Shown here: positions 1-10,965 of the stretch, one piece after another
How positions within the stretch are numbered: the first letter of the stretch is position 1
Layout of the letters: every line of letters begins with the position of its first letter
NCBI GenBank assembly: GCA_028583685.1
Contig: JAMXIF010000058.1
Span: forward strand, 14,349,819-14,413,818
DNA length: 64,000 bases
From: Petaurus breviceps papuanus
Taxonomy: Eukaryota; Chordata; Mammalia; Diprotodontia; Petauridae
Direction: 5' to 3'
The notes under the pieces: generated by a model
Databases searched by the model: none
Told to the model about the DNA's origin: nothing
Seen by the model: the letters and a program-made list of their open reading frames with translations, nothing else
Program-made: the position numbers and the translations under genes

Positions 1-34
<34 letters not shown>
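1..34. repeat. (GT)n microsatellite
   Basis: Seventeen perfect GT units open the window and run directly into a SINE. The run sits where other SINEs of the same variant in this window have a short TTTTGTGTGGGTG stretch, so it probably grew from that seed inside the SINE. Confidence 0.95.
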
Positions 35-35
<1 letters not shown>

Positions 36-122
36 GGTGTTAAGTGTCTGAGGCTGGAATCAAACCTGGGTCCTCCCGACTCTGGGACCTGTACTTTACT
101 CACTGTGCCACCTAGCCACCCC
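35..122 (-). mobile_element. marsupial A-tailed SINE, variant subfamily, head half
   Basis: On the minus strand this is the head half of a WSINE-like SINE (GGGGTGGCTAGGTGGCACAG). It shares the GGGAGGACC and 'caaacctggg' variants with the copies near 61 kb and 63.4 kb. The tail half is replaced by the (GT)n run or lies outside the window. Confidence 0.8.
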
Positions 123-204
123 TGCTTACATTCTTCTGAGATAGAAGCAACATATGTACAGATAAGTAAATGCAAAGGACATACAAATTAAACACAAAGG
201 AAAC

Positions 205-355
205 TGCATGGCACAGTGGAAAGAACACTGGCTCCGGGTTCAATCCTACCTGTGGCCATGTGTTAGTGACTTAATTTCTCCATGCCTCAATTTTCTTATC
301 TGAGGGATTTGGGATGAAGAATTTGGACTTACCTGGTCCCTTCTGTATCTAGGGT
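205..355 (+). mobile_element. diverged tRNA-headed SINE
   Basis: It has the GGCACAGTGGAAAGAACACTGG head, a GGGTTCAAT B-box-like segment and a degraded tail with 'gtcccttctgtatct'. It is old and diverged. Positions 361-600 after it hold nothing I recognise. Confidence 0.65.
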
Positions 356-599
356 ATTATCTTCTTTTTTTTTTGGAGAGGGAAGGACTTTTGTGGTGTT
401 CCTCAAGGTTATAGCCATAGAATTCAAGTTCCTACAAAAGCTTTTAGCATGAAACCTGCAATGCACTTTATGTGTGTAGTCATCGGATAACCAGACTGGC
501 CAGATTGGGAAAGGCTCAATACCAGTGCACGGGACATTTGGTAGTGATTTTTTTTTCTTTTTCAAATCCTGATGACCCATTTCCTGAACCAGTCTTCCA

Positions 600-722
600 C
601 AGTTCTTTTCAAATATTGAAGGAGTTTATGATGTGTGAGGCACCACCCTAGATTTCATGAGGGACACAGAGATTAATAAGACATAGCCCCTGCCCACCAG
701 GAACTTATATCCTATTTGGAGA
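600..722 (-). mobile_element. L2 3' end fragment
   Basis: The plus strand reads as the reverse complement of the L2 3' terminus: a 'gtgtgaggcaccaccctag' stretch, then 'agacatagcccctgcccac' and 'gaacttata'. This matches the usual 'ccctgccctcaaggagctta' signature of an inverted L2 tail. Confidence 0.55.
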
Positions 723-729
723 AATAAAT

Positions 730-1415
730 TTAGGAACCATTGACTATCACCTCTGATCCAATTCTCTTTAGGTATCTTCTTTATGATACTGATGACAGAT
801 TATCTTATAGTCTCTTCTTGAATGTTTCTAGTAATAGGCAATTCATTGCTTTGTAAAATAACCTACCCAATGAATTGAATTCTCTCTCTCAGAAAAAGGG
901 GACTCTATTCCCCAGGTGGGACTTAAACATGCTTAGGATTCCAGTATCCATGAAGTTAATTTCATATGTTCAGAAGCCTGACCTTTGAGATCAATAAAGT
1001 CCATTTTGATAGGAGCCAAAAAACTCTACATCTTCTATCCACTGCCATTTCCACCTTCAATATATGATAAATATTTCTAATATATATTAGGCACAAAATC
1101 TGCCTGCTTGTAACTTCCATCCACTGGACCTAGTTCTGCAATTCAGAATGTTAGTTTTCTTTTCATTGTGAAATTCCTTAAGACAATTGAAAATGGTGCC
1201 TATGTACACCTTTAGTCTTATCTCCTCCAGTCTAAACCTCCTTGGTTCCTTTAGTTATTCCCTGTATTATGTGGTTTTCAGATGCTTCATCATCTTGGTT
1301 GCTGCCTTTGTGCTACATTTTGTCAATATCTCCCTTCAAATGTGTTATTTAGAATTGAACACAATATTCCGTACGTGGGCTGGCCAGTTCACAGTGCATT
1401 TGAACTAAACTTCCA
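730..1415 (-). mobile_element. CR1/L3 LINE, 3' portion
   Basis: The plus strand around 1200-1380 matches antisense CR1/L3: 'tctcctccagtctaaacctcc', 'catcatcttggttgctgcc', 'ttgtcaatatctcccttca', 'gaattgaacacaatattc'. The upstream 410 bases are pyrimidine-rich and probably belong to the same relic. It lies in line with the RT fragment at 2140-2730, so both may be one element interrupted by SINEs. Confidence 0.65.
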
Positions 1416-1427
1416 TTAATGCAGACT

Positions 1428-1640
1428 AAAAGGTAGCTGGACATAGTGGACTAGTCAGAAAGACTTATGTTCAAGATGACAGAATCAAAATTCAAAATTA
1501 TCCTGTCAGACTGGAATCAAGGTCTGACCTATTCTAGCTGTTGTGACCAAGGGTAAGTCACAAACTTTTGCTACTTCAGTCAGTTCTCTAAGAAATATAA
1601 CTTTATAAGTTATATAAATATAACTCTATAAGTTATACTT
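1428..1640 (+). mobile_element. very diverged SINE (possible)
   Basis: A weak GGTAGCTGGACATAGTGG head and 'gtgaccaagggtaagtcac' suggest an old tRNA-headed SINE. Its end repeats an AACT.TATAAGTTATA motif twice (1600-1637), resembling the 'actataagttgcag' tail seen in four other SINEs here. Confidence 0.4.
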
Positions 1641-1954
1641 GTTGGGGGTCATTGGTAGAAAGATTTCTTTGTATAGATAAATTCATAGGTCTAGACCCTT
1701 CATCTCTCTAGTTCCAAAAGATCATTGCCTTTTTAAAAAAGCAGCTATTATTGCTTCATATGAAAAAAATTTCTCTTGAATTACTGCAAATAAAGGCTTG
1801 TCCTATCCTGTATTTGCAACCACACACTTGAATAAAAATTCAGAACTTGACATTTATTGTTGTTAGACTTTATTTTGCTGGTTTCTGCTATTGGATCAAC
1901 CATCAGGTTGTATAATATTCAGTCATGATTCTTCCATTTAAAAGATAAAAGATA

Positions 1955-2133
1955 ATACAATTAAAAGAGCACTGGCTTTGGAGTCTGAAGACCTGGGTTC
2001 AAATCCTGACTCATTCTACCTGTGTGGCCTTGGACATGACATTTAATCTCCTTGGGCCTCAGTTTCCTTATTGGTAAATTGAGGGGGTTGGATTAGCTGG
2101 CCTTTGAGATACATTCTAGATCTAGACCTATGG
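1955..2133 (+). mobile_element. tRNA-headed SINE with TGGATTAG...CTCTA tail
   Basis: A clear SINE: AGAGCACTGGCTTTGGAGTC, GGGTTCAAATCC, 'tggccttggacatgacattt', 'cctcagtttccttat', then the 'gttggattagctggcctttgagat...tagatctagacctatg' tail. This tail type recurs many times in the window. Confidence 0.85.
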
Positions 2134-2139
2134 TCTTTG

Positions 2140-2730
2140 GGATATCACCCAAAATTTGGTAATAGTCTTTTTATTTCTTAATCCAAGTTATTAATAAAAA
2201 TTAATATGAACAGAATTGAATGCATCATTTTATAATATTAGGTATACCATGACTTAATCATAAGTCATGTTTTTAGATTATTATTAAACCAGCTGTGAAT
2301 CCACTTCATGATTTTTTAAAATCTAGTTTTCATTTTGTCACCTTATTGACAAGGATATCATGGGATTCTTTGTCAAATGCTATGATGAAATCAAGATATG
2401 CTGCCTATCACAGTCCTCTGAAGTGAGATCTAATAATTTTATCAAAAAAGAGGAAATGAAGTTAGTCTTTCCTCTTAGTGAACCCATGTTGTTACCTATG
2501 AATCACTACATTCTTTCCTGAATGCTTCGGTACCATCTATTTCACTATTTCTTCAGAATTTTGCCCGGGGTTGGTGTCAGGCTTGCAAGTCTCTGGTTTC
2601 TGGAAGCTATCCTTTCCCCTCTTTTGAAAATTAGGGCATTTACCCTTCTCAAAACTTCTGCCATTGCTTTAATTCCCTATTATTTCTCAAGATAACCTAC
2701 TGTGGCTTTGAGACTCCATCTTTAATTTTT
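2140..2730 (-). mobile_element. CR1/L3 LINE, reverse transcriptase segment
   Basis: Reverse-complement translation near 2340-2400 gives DFIIAFDKESHDILVNK, which corresponds to the RT motif A block (LD.SKAFD.V.HD.L). At 2560-2620 the plus strand matches antisense CR1/L3 'ggcttgcaagtctctggtttc'. Old and degraded. Positions 2730-3057 after it show no recognisable feature. Confidence 0.7.
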
Positions 2731-3057
2731 CTTACCTAGCATCAGGAAGTAGCTAACTTAAAATTGAATCTATAATTAAAACAAAAATTCTTACACACTG
2801 AGGATTTTCTATGAATGGTAACAACATGACAGTCATAGACAGAATATTGGTAATGACAGATGGAATCTAGGAAAAAGGGAGCTAGACAGTAGAAGTTGTC
2901 ACTGTCTCCAGCACCATCCAGAAGAGAGGTTGCCTTGGCACAGTCTGAGGCATTAGTATTCTAGTCTGTGTGGCAGATACTACTGGGTGATGAAAATATG
3001 CCCTAAAGATGACCAGATCCCTTACTCTAAAATGATCATGCTTTAGAGATCAGTGTA

Positions 3058-3290
3058 ATAAGTCACCAAGCATTTATTGAGTACCTCCTATGTTCCAGGC
3101 ACTGTGCTAAGCCCTGGCAATGCAAAGAGAGGTAAAAACAGTCCCTGACCTCAAGGAGCTCAAAGTCTAATGAGACAGCAGGCTGACAAGTATGTATAAA
3201 GAAGATATATCCAAGATAAATTGGAGATAATCAACAGAGGGAAATCACTGATGTTAATAGGGATCTGGAAAGACTTCTTAGAGAAGACAT
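3058..3290 (-). mobile_element. L2 3' end fragment
   Basis: Plus strand: 'agcatttattgagtacctcc', 'tgttccaggcactgtgctaa', 'cagtccctgacctcaaggag'. This is the inverse of the L2 3' terminus, continuing into the 3' UTR. Confidence 0.85.
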
Positions 3291-3404
3291 AATTTTAGCT
3301 ATAAGAAAATGATAAGATCAGAACAGTATACACATTTAACCATATTTTTAAAAACCAAGAGAGGCTTTCAACGAACCATATTTGAAAGGGGATACAGACA
3401 TATT

Positions 3405-3655
3405 GGGCAGCTAGGTGGTGCAGTGAATAGAATACCAGACTTGGAGTCAGAAATACTCATCTTCCTGAGTTCAACTATGGCCTCAGATACTTCCTAGTGA
3501 TATGTCCATTGGCAGGTCACTTAACCCTGTTTGCATTAGTTCTCTCATCTGTAGAATGAGCTGGAGAGGGAAATCACTTTCGTATCTTTCCCAGTAAAAC
3601 CCAAAATGGGGTCACGAAGAGTCAGACACAACTGGAAAATTACAGAACAACAAAT
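3405..3655 (+). mobile_element. MAR1-like SINE with RTE-type tail
   Basis: It has the full head (GGGCAGCTAGGTGGTGCAGTG), body ('ggcaggtcacttaaccctg'), and the RTE/BovB-like tail ('ggggtcacgaagagtcagac' followed by 'acaactgg...acagaacaacaaa'). The tail implies mobilisation by an RTE LINE; this is family knowledge. Confidence 0.9.
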
Positions 3656-3769
3656 ACATTGTTATTGTTTTCATTATTTTCTTAATCAAATAATAAATAG
3701 TTTGAATTTGAGCTTTATTTTTGAAGATTGAATCTACAATTTCAGTTGTTTGTGTTGGACATTACGTTA

Positions 3770-4330
3770 ATAATGCATCTAAAACATCTCTCAATTTTAT
3801 CCCCTTATGTGGCTACCTCCATGGATGTTGTCTTTATTATCTCTCACCTGGACTATTGCAATAGCCCCCAAATGGTTTCCCAGCCTTAAGTTTCTCTCCT
3901 TTTAAATCTATTTTCCCCACAGCTGCTATAATGATATTCCTAAAACATAGGTCTGGTCACGTCGCTCTCTTTCCCAGTGGTTCCTTTTTGCTTTTAGAAT
4001 CAAATATGAACTCCTCTGCTTGGCATTTCAAGCGCTTTACAAGTCACCTCCAGCCTATCTCTCTATCTCAATAACTTCCCTTCGGGAGCTCTTTAGCCAA
4101 ACTGGTCTTGCTCTTCCTCCCACAGAACGTTCCATCTTTGGTCTCAGTGCACTGGCATAGGCTGTCCCCATGCCTGAAACAAACTCTCTTCACTCTGAAG
4201 GACTTAGAATCTCTAGTTTTCTGCAAAGCTCAGATAAAAAACTATGTCATGAGAGAGGTTTTCTGGATTCTTGCAGCTGCTAGTATTTCCTCACCCCAGT
4301 CCTTTGCCTGTATTTTATATGTTCTTTTTT
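3770..4330 (+). mobile_element. L2 LINE, C-terminal coding and 3' part
   Basis: 'cctggactattgcaatagcc', 'gctgctataatgatattcct', 'ggtctggtcacgtcgctctc' and 'cagcctatctctctatctca' follow the order of the L2 ORF2 end. It stops at 4330, where the ORF1-only L1 element begins. Confidence 0.85.
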
Positions 4331-6260
4331 AAAATCAAATGCTTTATTAACTTCTAGTTTACATCCTTCATTTCCGCAAGATTTTGAGTTACAAATTTTC
4401 TCTCCATTTTTCCCCTACCCACCTCCCCAAAATAGCGATCCCACTGGATATCCCATCCTCCAGTCTGCTCTCTCCCATATCTTCTCCCATACCCCCTCCG
4501 ACTTTCCAGTAGGGCATGGTGGATCTCTATGCCCCTGTGCCTGTATATCTTATTTCCCAGTTACATGTAAAATAATATTAATAATAGTATATACATATAT
4601 ATATTTAAACATCTGATTTTAAAACTTTGAATTCCAGATTCATTCCCTTCCTCCCTTGTCACCCACCCTTACTGGGAAGATAAACAATTCAATATAGTTT
4701 GTACATGTGTAGCTGTGCAAAACATTTCCATAGTGGATATATTGTAAAAGAATGACTATATTTCTCTCCCTCCTATCCTACCTCCCACTTGTTCTATTCT
4801 CTACTTTGATCCTGTACCTTTTCAAAAGTGGGTGCTCCCCCCCAGCCTGCCCTCCCTTTCATCATCCCCCTCTCATCCCCTTCCCCTCTACTCTCCTGTA
4901 GGGTGAGATACCCTATTTAGTGTGTATGTCATTCCCTCCCCAAGACAAATTCAATGAGAATAAGGTTGACCCATTCCCTTATGCCTTCCTGTTCTTCCCC
5001 TCCATTATAACCATTTTCCCTTGCCTCTTCTATATGAGATAGTTTATGCCTTTTTGTCTCTCCACATCTCCTCTCATTATATTTCTCTCTCACCTCTTAA
5101 TCTCACCTTTTAAGTATCATCCCTTACTATTAAGTTGGTCCTGTGCTCTCTATCTATGTATACCTATACACATATCTACACAGATTCACATATGTATTCA
5201 TATGCCCATATACCCTTCTATATAGACATATATATGTATGTATGTGTATGTATGTATGTATATGCATACACACATTTCTATTCCCTTCAATTATTCTCAT
5301 ACATAGAAAAGTTTCATAAGTTACAATTATTGTTTTTCTATGTAGGAGTGTAAATAGTTCAACTCTGATAAGTTCCTTATGATTTCTTTTCCCTCTTTAC
5401 CTTCTCATGCTTCTCTTGCTTTTTGTATCTAAATGTCAAATTTTCCATTCAACTCTGGTTTTTTCAGCAAGAATGCTTGAAAGTCCTCTATTCCACTGAT
5501 TGACCATATTTCCCCCTGAAACATGATACTCAGGTTTGATAGGTAGGTGATCTTGGTTTTAATCCTAGGTCCTTTGCCCTCCGGAATATCATATTCCAAG
5601 CCCTTTGATCCCTCAGTGTAGAAGCTGCCAGATCTGGGGTTATCCTGATTGTGTTTCCACAATATTTAACTTGTTTCTTCCTGGTTGCTTGTAATATTTT
5701 CTCCTTGATCTGGGAATTCTGGAACCTGGCTATAATATTCCTAGGAGTTTTCTTTTTGGGATCTTTTTTAGGAGGTGATGGGTGGATTCTTTAAACTGCT
5801 ATTTTGCCCTATGGTTCTAAAACATCAGGGCAATTTTTCTTGAGAATTTCTTGAAGGTTGATTTCTAGGTTCTTTTTTTGATCATGGCTTTCAGGTAGTC
5901 CAATAATTTTTAAATTCTCTCTCCTGGATCTATTTTGCAGGTCAGTGGTTTTCCCAATGAGATATTTCACATTGCCTTCTATTTTTTCATTTGTTTGGAT
6001 CTGTTTAATAGTATCTTGATTTCTCATAAAGTCACTAGCTTCCATTTGCTTCAATCTAATTCTGAAGGAATGATTCTCTTCAGTGAGCTTTTGAGATTCT
6101 TTTTCCATCTGGCAGATTTGGCTTTTTAAGGCATTCTTCTCCTCATTGCCTTTTTGAGCCTCCTTTGCCATTTGAGTTAGTCTATTTTTAAGGTGTTATT
6201 TTCTTCAGTCAAGTTGTTGACTTTCATTTCATAATTTTCTTGCATCATTAAAACTTGTAA
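4331..6260 (-). mobile_element. half-L1 (HAL1-like) element: L1 ORF1 followed directly by 3' UTR
   Basis: On the minus strand, 6171 to 5809 encodes an L1 ORF1 N-terminal and RRM part: a coiled coil rich in K/E, then NRSRRENLKIIGLPE. After an in-frame stop (and a second shortly after), the same frame runs through the ORF1 C-terminal domain (RNIIARF, IRITPDL, RAWNMIF) to about 5430. I see no endonuclease or reverse transcriptase after it. Instead about 1.1 kb of purine-rich 3' UTR-like sequence (minus strand) leads to 'ttaataaagcatttgatttt'. This order matches half-L1 elements. An L1 with ORF2 deleted would look the same. Confidence 0.7.
5155..5280. repeat. TA/CA/GTAT microsatellite tract
   Basis: Alternating 'tatacacatat', 'gtatgtatgtgtatgtatg' and related tracts lie inside the half-L1 3' UTR. 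Small open frames here are repeat artefacts. Confidence 0.8.
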
Positions 6261-6299
6261 AACTCATTTTGGACCTTGGAGAGCCCATCCCTACCCCCT

Positions 6300-6565
6300 C
6301 CTTACAGCTTGGAGATGCAATGGTTAGAACTTTGGGCCTAGAGTCAGGAAGACCTGAATTCAAATCCAGCCTCAGACTTCCTAGTTGTGTGTCCATTGGC
6401 AAGTCACTTAACTTCTGTCTGCCTCAGCTACCTCAAGTGTAAAATGGAAATAATAATGCCACCTATCTCTCAGGGTTGTTGTGAGGATCAAAGGAGGTGA
6501 TATTTGTAAATTGTGTAGTACAATCCCAGCACATAGTAGGTGCTTAATAAATGCTTGTTCTCTCT
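6300..6565 (+). mobile_element. MIR/THER1-like SINE with L2-type tail
   Basis: Head 'gatgcaatggttagaactt', B-box-like 'gaattcaaatcc', core 'ggcaagtcacttaact', then 'gttgttgtgaggatcaaa' and the L2-like end 'gcacatagtaggtgcttaat' plus 'aaatgcttg'. Near complete. Positions 6566-6960 hold no recognised feature. Confidence 0.9.
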
Positions 6566-6964
6566 CCTTTACCTTACCATCCGTGTGATGACAAAACCAG
6601 AAACAGCCTACCTGTCTTGCCCTTGAAATATTATCTTTGGTAACTTCTGGCAGCAATCTAGGCTGCAGAGGCTGGCAGGATCCTAAATATTTCTAGGAAA
6701 TGGTAAATACCTTTGAGAACAGATCCCCCAAACTTGAGAACACTGATTCAGGAAGTTGGGAGGGGAGGGAGTGGTAAGGAGCTCCTTTGGAATTGGTGCA
6801 GATAGACAGATAGAGGCAGCCTTGGGTTGGGAGCGTTCTGCAGACTTTGATCCAGGCAGGATCTAGGAGTTAATCTCTTCCAGATGGACTCCAGTCCAAT
6901 GAATATGCTGCTGCCCAAGTGGTTTTCCTTAGAAGTAGATCCGACCATGGGACTTTCCTACTCA

Positions 6965-7440
6965 GTCGACTGCAGTGATAAAACATCAATGCCTTTGTTT
7001 AGCTTTTAAAGCCCTGTACACCTTGGCTCCAACCTGTCTGTTCATTCTCATTGGATATTACTCTGATATTCCACAATTTAGCCAAACTGACCTTTTCTTC
7101 ATTCCTCCCACCCTCCATTTCCTATCTCTCCTAAAATGTACTCCCTCCTTGTCTCTACCTTTTCTTTTTTTCCTTCTCTCCTTCCTGCCATTTTTCTTTT
7201 AAGATGTAACTCAGGTACCATCTTTTTCATGAAACCTTTTCTGATCCTTCTTTTCCAAAATATCTTGTATTTAACCATTTTGTATATATTTATTAACTCT
7301 CTGTATACATATATACATACATACATATATATGTATACACACATACACACATATACTTACACACATGTACATATACTTGCCTCTGCAATAGACTGTAAGC
7401 TCCTTGAAGGTAAGAAACGGTGTTTAATAGACCTACTATG
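6965..7440 (+). mobile_element. L2 LINE 3' portion
   Basis: 'tagcttttaaagccctgtac', 'cttggctccaacctgtctg', 'tttagccaaactgacctttt', 'ttttcatgaaaccttttctg' and 'agactgtaagctccttgaag' appear in L2 order. A microsatellite interrupts it near the 3' end. Confidence 0.9.
7293..7378. repeat. (TA/CA)n microsatellite within L2
   Basis: 'tatacatatatacatacata' and 'acacacatacacacatatac' tracts interrupt the L2 3' UTR. Confidence 0.9.
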
Positions 7441-8639
7441 TGCTAGGAACTTGGCTAGGCAATGAGGATAGAAAGATAAAAATGCTTAATAGATACTTTT
7501 GGATCCTTTGATTGACATAGAGTTTGAGGTTTTGGCCCCCACATGTAATGTGGGTGCTATTCATAAGAGGAGACCCTTGAAAGCAGCATGGTAACAGTTT
7601 TTGGGGGGAATATGGAGACTGCCCACAGTATCCCACTTTAGCTATACCAGCAGATGCCACCAGTGAAGAGTAGGAGGGAGAGTTGTCAATAAGAGAAGCC
7701 AAGACCCCCCTCAGGCTTTCTAAAATTGGCAGCTTTCTCCCTCTTTCTCTGTTGGTGTGGGTGGAGAGGGGTGGGAGGAGGTGGACCCTATCAAGTGTGG
7801 AGCAGCACAGTACCTGAGATGCATTTGCTTGCCATGGATGTGCTTGCTTTGGGTTGCTCACCCTTGTTCTATCGTTTTCTTGCTCTCTGAGGAGTGCATG
7901 TGAAATGCTGTAATCCTGTTACCCTTGTCCTTTCCAGTCCAGGAGTTTAAAAATCCAATTCCCTGAGAACAGTTGCAAACATAATAGATACAGATGTCAG
8001 AGGAAATGCCAGGGAGAGTATCGGTTTTCTCTGCCAGTTTGCCAAGGGGTGGTTGCCAGAGAGCAGAGGTGGTGTTTGGGTACAATTGACGTTATCCTAT
8101 TTCAGTAAATTGGAAAACTTGGGGTTGTTTTATTTTTTGTCTTGTTGTCTCCTTACTCAAGCACAGTGCCCAGGACATAGTAGGCAATAAATAAGGCTTA
8201 TTGATTGACTGGTTGAAATCAATCTTTTCTTCTTGAAGATTCTCCACTCCCAGTATCTCATTCCTTTCCCTCTAACCATTTCCCATCTCCTCACTTCTAC
8301 AGTCTTTTCTTCCTTACATACTTAGTCCCAGAGTTCATTTTCCTCATTCCTGCTCCAAAAAATCCCCTTAATCCCTTCCCCTAGAGGTCTATTGAGTTTG
8401 ACATTATTTCTTTCTTGAGGGAACTACAGTTTTTCAAGCCAAATCTTAGTGTGTCTATATTTTGGATCTCTCTAGCTCCAATGGACCCCTTATTTCTCAA
8501 GTCCTTGGTGAATAGGTAATACTTATTAGACCTTGGTCACTGGCCTTGATGAAATTTGTCAACTTCTTAGAGTGCTGACTTATCTGCTCAGGATCTATCC
8601 ATTAGATTTTTGCCTTCTGATCTAGGATTTCTACCTTTC
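7441..8639. other. unique sequence with one short L2 tail
   Basis: A few bases of inverted L2 tail may remain at 7425-7470. A plus-strand L2 tail is visible at 8140-8215 ('gcacagtgcccaggacatag', 'caataaataaggcttattg'). The rest is unclassified. The open frames at 7436-7861 and 7858-8085 (minus) have no recognisable domain and I do not call them genes. Confidence 0.5.
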
Positions 8640-9108
8640 ACTAGTGGAAAGAATATTGGACTTTGCTTCTGATGTTAATTAGCTGCACGACCATGGATAA
8701 TTTACTTTATCTTGATGAGCCTCAGTTTACTTATCTGCAAAGAAGGCATAATAATGCATGTATTGTGTTGTTAGGAGAAGCAAATATGATAGCGTATATA
8801 AAGTACTTTGCAAACCTTAAAGAGACATATTTTGTTCAGTCATTTTTTAGTCACGTCCGACTCTTCATTTGACTCTCTTTGGGGTTTTCTTGGCAGAGAT
8901 ACTGCAGAGGTTTGCTATTTCCTTCTCCAGCTCATTTTACAGATGAGGAAACTGAGGCAAACAGTTAAGTGACTTGTCCAGGGTCACACTTCTAGGAAGT
9001 GTCTGAAGCCAGATTTGAATTTAAGAAGAAGAGTCTTCCTGCCTCCAGGCCTGGCATTACCTACCTGACTAAAGGGCTGTATAAATGTCAGCTATTAGTA
9101 TTATTATG
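8640..9108 (+). mobile_element. MIR-type SINE split by a MAR1-like SINE
   Basis: The MIR body runs 8640-8822 ('gagcctcagtttacttatctg', 'aaagtactttgcaaacctta') and resumes at about 9056 with its tail ('gggctgtataaatgtcagct', 'attagtattattatg'). The intervening 230 bases are the inserted SINE. Confidence 0.75.
8826..9055 (-). mobile_element. MAR1-like SINE with RTE-type tail, inserted in a MIR
   Basis: Minus-strand copy: the plus strand begins with the inverted RTE tail ('ttgttcagtcattttttagt', 'cacgtccgactcttcat'), passes 'gaggaaactgaggcaaac', and ends in the head ('cctgcctccaggcctggc'). Confidence 0.85.
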
Positions 9109-9235
9109 CTTCTATCCTGACCCTAGTTATCTGTTCTTCTGTTGCATCCACCATACTTATTTCCAGTGTCTGTTTCCTGTTTTCTCTTCTACCTGTGGTC
9201 TTTGCACACTCCCAACCACTAGAGTATAGTAAGGA

Positions 9236-9423
9236 TTATACATAAGGATTCCTGTAGGCCACATATTGATTTAGAAAACCACATATTAACATTACCTATG
9301 TCCTATTGTTATTTTTATTTATTTTGTTAAATGTTTCCCAATTACATTTTAATTTGCTTCTGGCCTCATTCTGTAGTGTTGTGGATCTGTTGCAGGTTCT
9401 GTGTTTGATCCCTCTGCTCCAGA
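9236..9423 (+). mobile_element. hAT-like non-autonomous element, copy 1
   Basis: Shares 'aggccacatattgatttaga', 'aaaccacatattaacatt', 'aatgtttcccaattacattt' and the end 'tttgatccctctg' with copies at 18612 and 43543. Its 5' terminus is missing here. Confidence 0.65.
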
Positions 9424-9774
9424 ACACAAGAATGGGCATTTTAGCCTTTGCTTTACAAAGGAGAAGAGAACAGATGGATATGGCAATGATACACCGGGGT
9501 TAGGCAGTTAGAAGTGATTATGAAATAATTGTCCATATTTCCCTTGGCCCCTGAGCTATCTAAGGCTTACCTTAACTTCAGTTAACCATGGTTAACTCGG
9601 TGGTCCTGGTTCCCTCTAGCCTGAAGCACCCAGCACACTTGTGGAACCCAAAAGAGAATGGTTTTTCCAAGTTAGAACAAGCCTCAAGGTGACCATGGGA
9701 CTTGGTCCCCTGGGCATGCTGAAATAACTCATTTCCTTGTCCTGTGTTAGCCTGGCTCCCTCTCAGTCAATTAT

Positions 9775-9935
9775 AGGAAAATGTGAAGATTCATAGGATC
9801 TCTATCTGGAAGGTATCTTCCAAGATCATCCAGTCAACCCTTCATTTTACAGAGGAGATGATTGAGGACCACAGAGGTTAAAGTAAGTGACAGAGCCCAT
9901 ATTTGCACTGAAACCTCTGATTTCTTTAATCAATG
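9775..9935 (-). mobile_element. MIR-type SINE, minus strand
   Basis: Plus strand: 'ctggaaggtatcttccaaga', 'catccagtcaacccttcatt', 'tttacagaggagatgattga'. This is the inverse of a MIR-type body with an L3-like 3' extension. The preceding 9424-9775 is unclassified. Confidence 0.65.
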
Positions 9936-10032
9936 ATGTTTTTTCCTTTTGCTTTGCTACGCCATGGTTGTAAGTGGTGGTGTGGCATGGTAGATGGACA
10001 GTTGGCCTCAGAGCCATAAAGATCTGGGTTTT

Positions 10033-10275
10033 AAAAAATTACTACTAATAATGGCAGGTGGCATTTACATAGGACTTTAATATTTGCAAAGTACTCATTT
10101 TATCCTCAGAACACTCCTGGGCGATAAGTATTATTATTGTCCCCATTTTACAGATGAGGAAAATGAGGCAGAGAGGTTAAATAACTTGCCCAAGGTCACA
10201 CAGCTAGTATCTGAGGGCAGATTTGAACTCAGGTCTTTCTTATTCCAGGTTCAGTGACCTCTCTACTGCACAATA
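10033..10275 (-). mobile_element. MIR-type SINE, minus strand
   Basis: 'gtccccattttacagatgag', 'aataacttgcccaaggtcac', 'gatttgaactcaggtcttt' and a short inverted tail at the left end. A truncated plus-strand SINE head may lie just upstream (9975-10030). Confidence 0.85.
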
Positions 10276-10469
10276 TGGCCGTTTAAAGACACAAACTCCC
10301 TGTGCAACCCTGAGTAAATCAAGAGTTAAAAAGATCATGTAGCAAAACAAATTCCCACGTTGACCACATCCAAAAATGTGTGCCTTACTCTGCATATTCA
10401 GTCTATAGCTCCTCTGTCAAGAGGTATGTGGCTTTTTTATCATGGATCTTCTGCCTGAGTATTTGTTAC

Positions 10470-10707
10470 TAGGTGGTTCAGTGGATAGAGCACTGGGCCT
10501 GGAGTCAGGAAGACCTGAGTTCAAGTCCAGCCCTAGATGCTTTCTAGCTGTGTGACCCTGGGCAAGTCACTTGACCTCTGTTTGCCTTAATCCACTGGAA
10601 AAGGAAATAGTAAACTTCTTCAGTATCTTCCAAGAAGATCCCACGGACAATTGGTCTATGGGGTGATGAAGAGTTGGACACAACTGATTGATTGACCAAC
10701 AACAATG
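10470..10707 (+). mobile_element. MAR1-like SINE with RTE-type tail
   Basis: Head 'taggtggttcagtggataga', body 'tgtgaccctgggcaagtcac', tail 'ggggtgatgaagagttggac', then 'acaactgattg...caacaacaa'. Near complete. Confidence 0.9.
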
Positions 10708-10824
10708 AAATTTGTTTTTCATTCTTTATTTTTTCTTTAGGGGGAGGGAGAAGGGTGGGAGGAAATAAAAATAAATCCTTAATATTTGAAAAAAATAAAG
10801 GAAAAAAGAGAGCATCTAATTTGT

Positions 10825-10965
10825 CAGTGCTCTATAAACTCTCTGAGACTGTAAGTTGCAGAGAAGGTGTTGACCTGCAATGGTAGAGGAACTTTCCTCA
10901 TATGGGAGTTCTCTGTATCCATGAAATCACAAGTCCAGTCCCTATCATCCCATCATAAGCATGAT
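10825..10965 (+). mobile_element. SINE tail of a distinct type (type D), copy 1
   Basis: 'gagactgtaagttgcagaga', 'aggtgttgacctgcaatggt', 'atgggagttctctgtatcca' and 'tgaaatcacaagtccagtcc'. The same tail recurs near 16600, 20300 and 38300. Confidence 0.7.

Noticed and set aside
5135-5353. 72-residue Tyr-rich frame
   Set aside because: It translates the TA/CA/GTAT tract in the half-L1 3' UTR.
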